From Desulfobulbus sp. (GTDB taxonomy: Bacteria > Pseudomonadota > Gammaproteobacteria > Burkholderiales > Rhodocyclaceae): a DNA stretch of 5,929 nt. Made by a program: the position numbers and the translations under genes. The notes beneath the pieces were generated by a model, which saw only the letters and a list, made by a program, of their open reading frames with translations, did not search any database and was not told the DNA's origin. Numbering within the stretch: position 1 is the first letter of the stretch; each line of letters starts with the position of its first letter. Below are positions 5,302 to 5,929 of this stretch, piece by piece. The stretch spans positions 1 through 5,929 of the forward strand of contig WQUQ01000107.1 of the NCBI GenBank assembly GCA_009782025.1, in the 5' to 3' direction.

Positions 5302-5929
5302 GAAAGCGCTGGCCCGCTGGCTCCGGCGCTTGCCGCTGCTGCTGTTCGCGGCGGGTTTCCTGTGGTTCCTCTGGTTGCTCGGCTGGGTGCTGTTCTGGGG
5401 CCAGGTCAATCCGGGTTCGACGCGCTTCATGGATTTGCGCCTGAGCGAGTTGCAGGCCACGAATCCGCAGGCGCAACTGAATCAGCAATGGGTGCCTTAC
5501 GAGCGCATTTCGATTCATCTGAAGCGGGCGATCATCGCCGCCGAGGATGCCAAGTTCGTCGATCATGAAGGCTTCGACTGGGATGGCATCCAGAAAGCCA
5601 TCGAAAAGAATCAGAAAAAGGGGCGTTTCGTCGCCGGCGGTTCGACCATCAGCCAGCAACTGGCGAAAAACCTGCTGCTGACGCCAAGCAAGACCTTCTG
5701 GCGCAAGGGCAACGAAGTGGTCATCACGCTGCTGCTCGAACATCTGTGGAGCAAACGGCGCATTTTCGAGGTTTACCTCAACGTCATCGAGTGGGGTAAC
5801 GGCGTCTTTGGCGCCGAGGCGGCGGCTCGCCACTACTACGGCGTCAGCGCCGCGCAGCTGGGGCCGGAGCAGGCGGCGCGGCTGGCCGGCATGGTGCCGA
5901 ATCCGCGCTATTACGACAACCATCGCAAC
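5300..5929 (+). CDS. mtgA: Monofunctional peptidoglycan glycosyltransferase MtgA (3' end outside window)
   Basis: An inner-membrane glycosyltransferase of family GT51 that polymerises lipid II into glycan strands at the periplasmic face without a transpeptidase domain. The 210 visible codons are open to the window end; the family runs to about 230-240 residues, so only a short C-terminus is missing. A basic N-terminus (MKALARWLRR) is followed by one membrane anchor at about 11-33. GT51 motifs in order: EDAKFVDHEGFDW (82-94, catalytic E82), GGSTISQQLAKN (113-124), RKGNE (135-139, second glutamate E139) and NVIEWGNGVFGAEAAARHYY (161-180). A TGA at 5285-5287 closes the frame upstream, so ATG 5300 is the first usable start. 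It has no spaced Shine-Dalgarno and its AT forms the last bases of the 103-bp inverted repeat. The product UppP recycles, undecaprenyl diphosphate, is released by this reaction. Confidence 0.95.
   Translation, partial: MKALARWLRRLPLLLFAAGFLWFLWLLGWVLFWGQVNPGSTRFMDLRLSELQATNPQAQLNQQWVPYERISIHLKRAIIAAEDAKFVDHEGFDWDGIQKAIEKNQKKGRFVAGGSTISQQLAKNLLLTPSKTFWRKGNEVVITLLLEHLWSKRRIFEVYLNVIEWGNGVFGAEAAARHYYGVSAAQLGPEQAARLAGMVPNPRYYDNHRN

Noticed and set aside
5213..5923. 236-codon minus-strand frame opposite mtgA
   Set aside because: The plus strand here encodes clear GT51 motifs; the antisense product is Gln/Arg-rich with no family features.
1..5929. A novel defence, mobile or biosynthetic system
   Set aside because: All six substantial genes belong to known core families in an ordinary arrangement. 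No integrase, transposase, toxin-antitoxin pair, CRISPR repeats or unknown large protein is present; the oddities are confined to short regulatory or repeat sequences.

Overview
The window looks like ordinary core chromosome of a GC-rich betaproteobacterium. The protein sequences of UppP, the TonB-family protein and the RNB nuclease resemble those of Rhodocyclales-type organisms (Azoarcus/Dechloromonas relatives). That placement is from memory of family sequences, not from a search.

Every supported gene is on the + strand and the packing is tight. In order: the last 19 codons of an unidentified gene (1-60); uppP (90-911), undecaprenyl-diphosphate phosphatase; a YqiA-type alpha/beta-hydrolase esterase (911-1492), whose ATG overlaps the uppP stop by one base; an RNase II/RNB-family exoribonuclease (1501-3417), 8 bases further on; a TonB-family energy transducer (3414-4319), whose GTG start overlaps the nuclease stop by 4 bases; aroE, shikimate dehydrogenase (4369-5199), after a 49-base gap; and mtgA, the monofunctional peptidoglycan glycosyltransferase (from 5300), cut by the window end. 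The first four complete genes are spaced like one operon. aroE and mtgA may be part of it or separately transcribed. There is no gene-free stretch over 300 bases, and I see no tRNA, rRNA, CRISPR array, insertion sequence or phage gene.

Two genes share a cell-envelope theme. MtgA polymerises lipid II at the periplasmic face and releases undecaprenyl diphosphate, which UppP dephosphorylates so the carrier can be reused. AroE belongs to aromatic amino-acid synthesis, the RNB protein to RNA turnover, and the TonB-like protein spans the inner membrane and periplasm. No dedicated new defence or mobile system is visible.

The most unusual DNA is between the genes. A 103-bp imperfect inverted repeat fills the aroE-mtgA gap exactly, from the last base of the aroE stop into the mtgA start codon. 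A perfect TATAAT lies 7 bases before the nuclease ATG, which has no ribosome-binding site; this is the layout of a leaderless promoter. A short stretch inside the nuclease gene has atypical codons and looks like an insertion.
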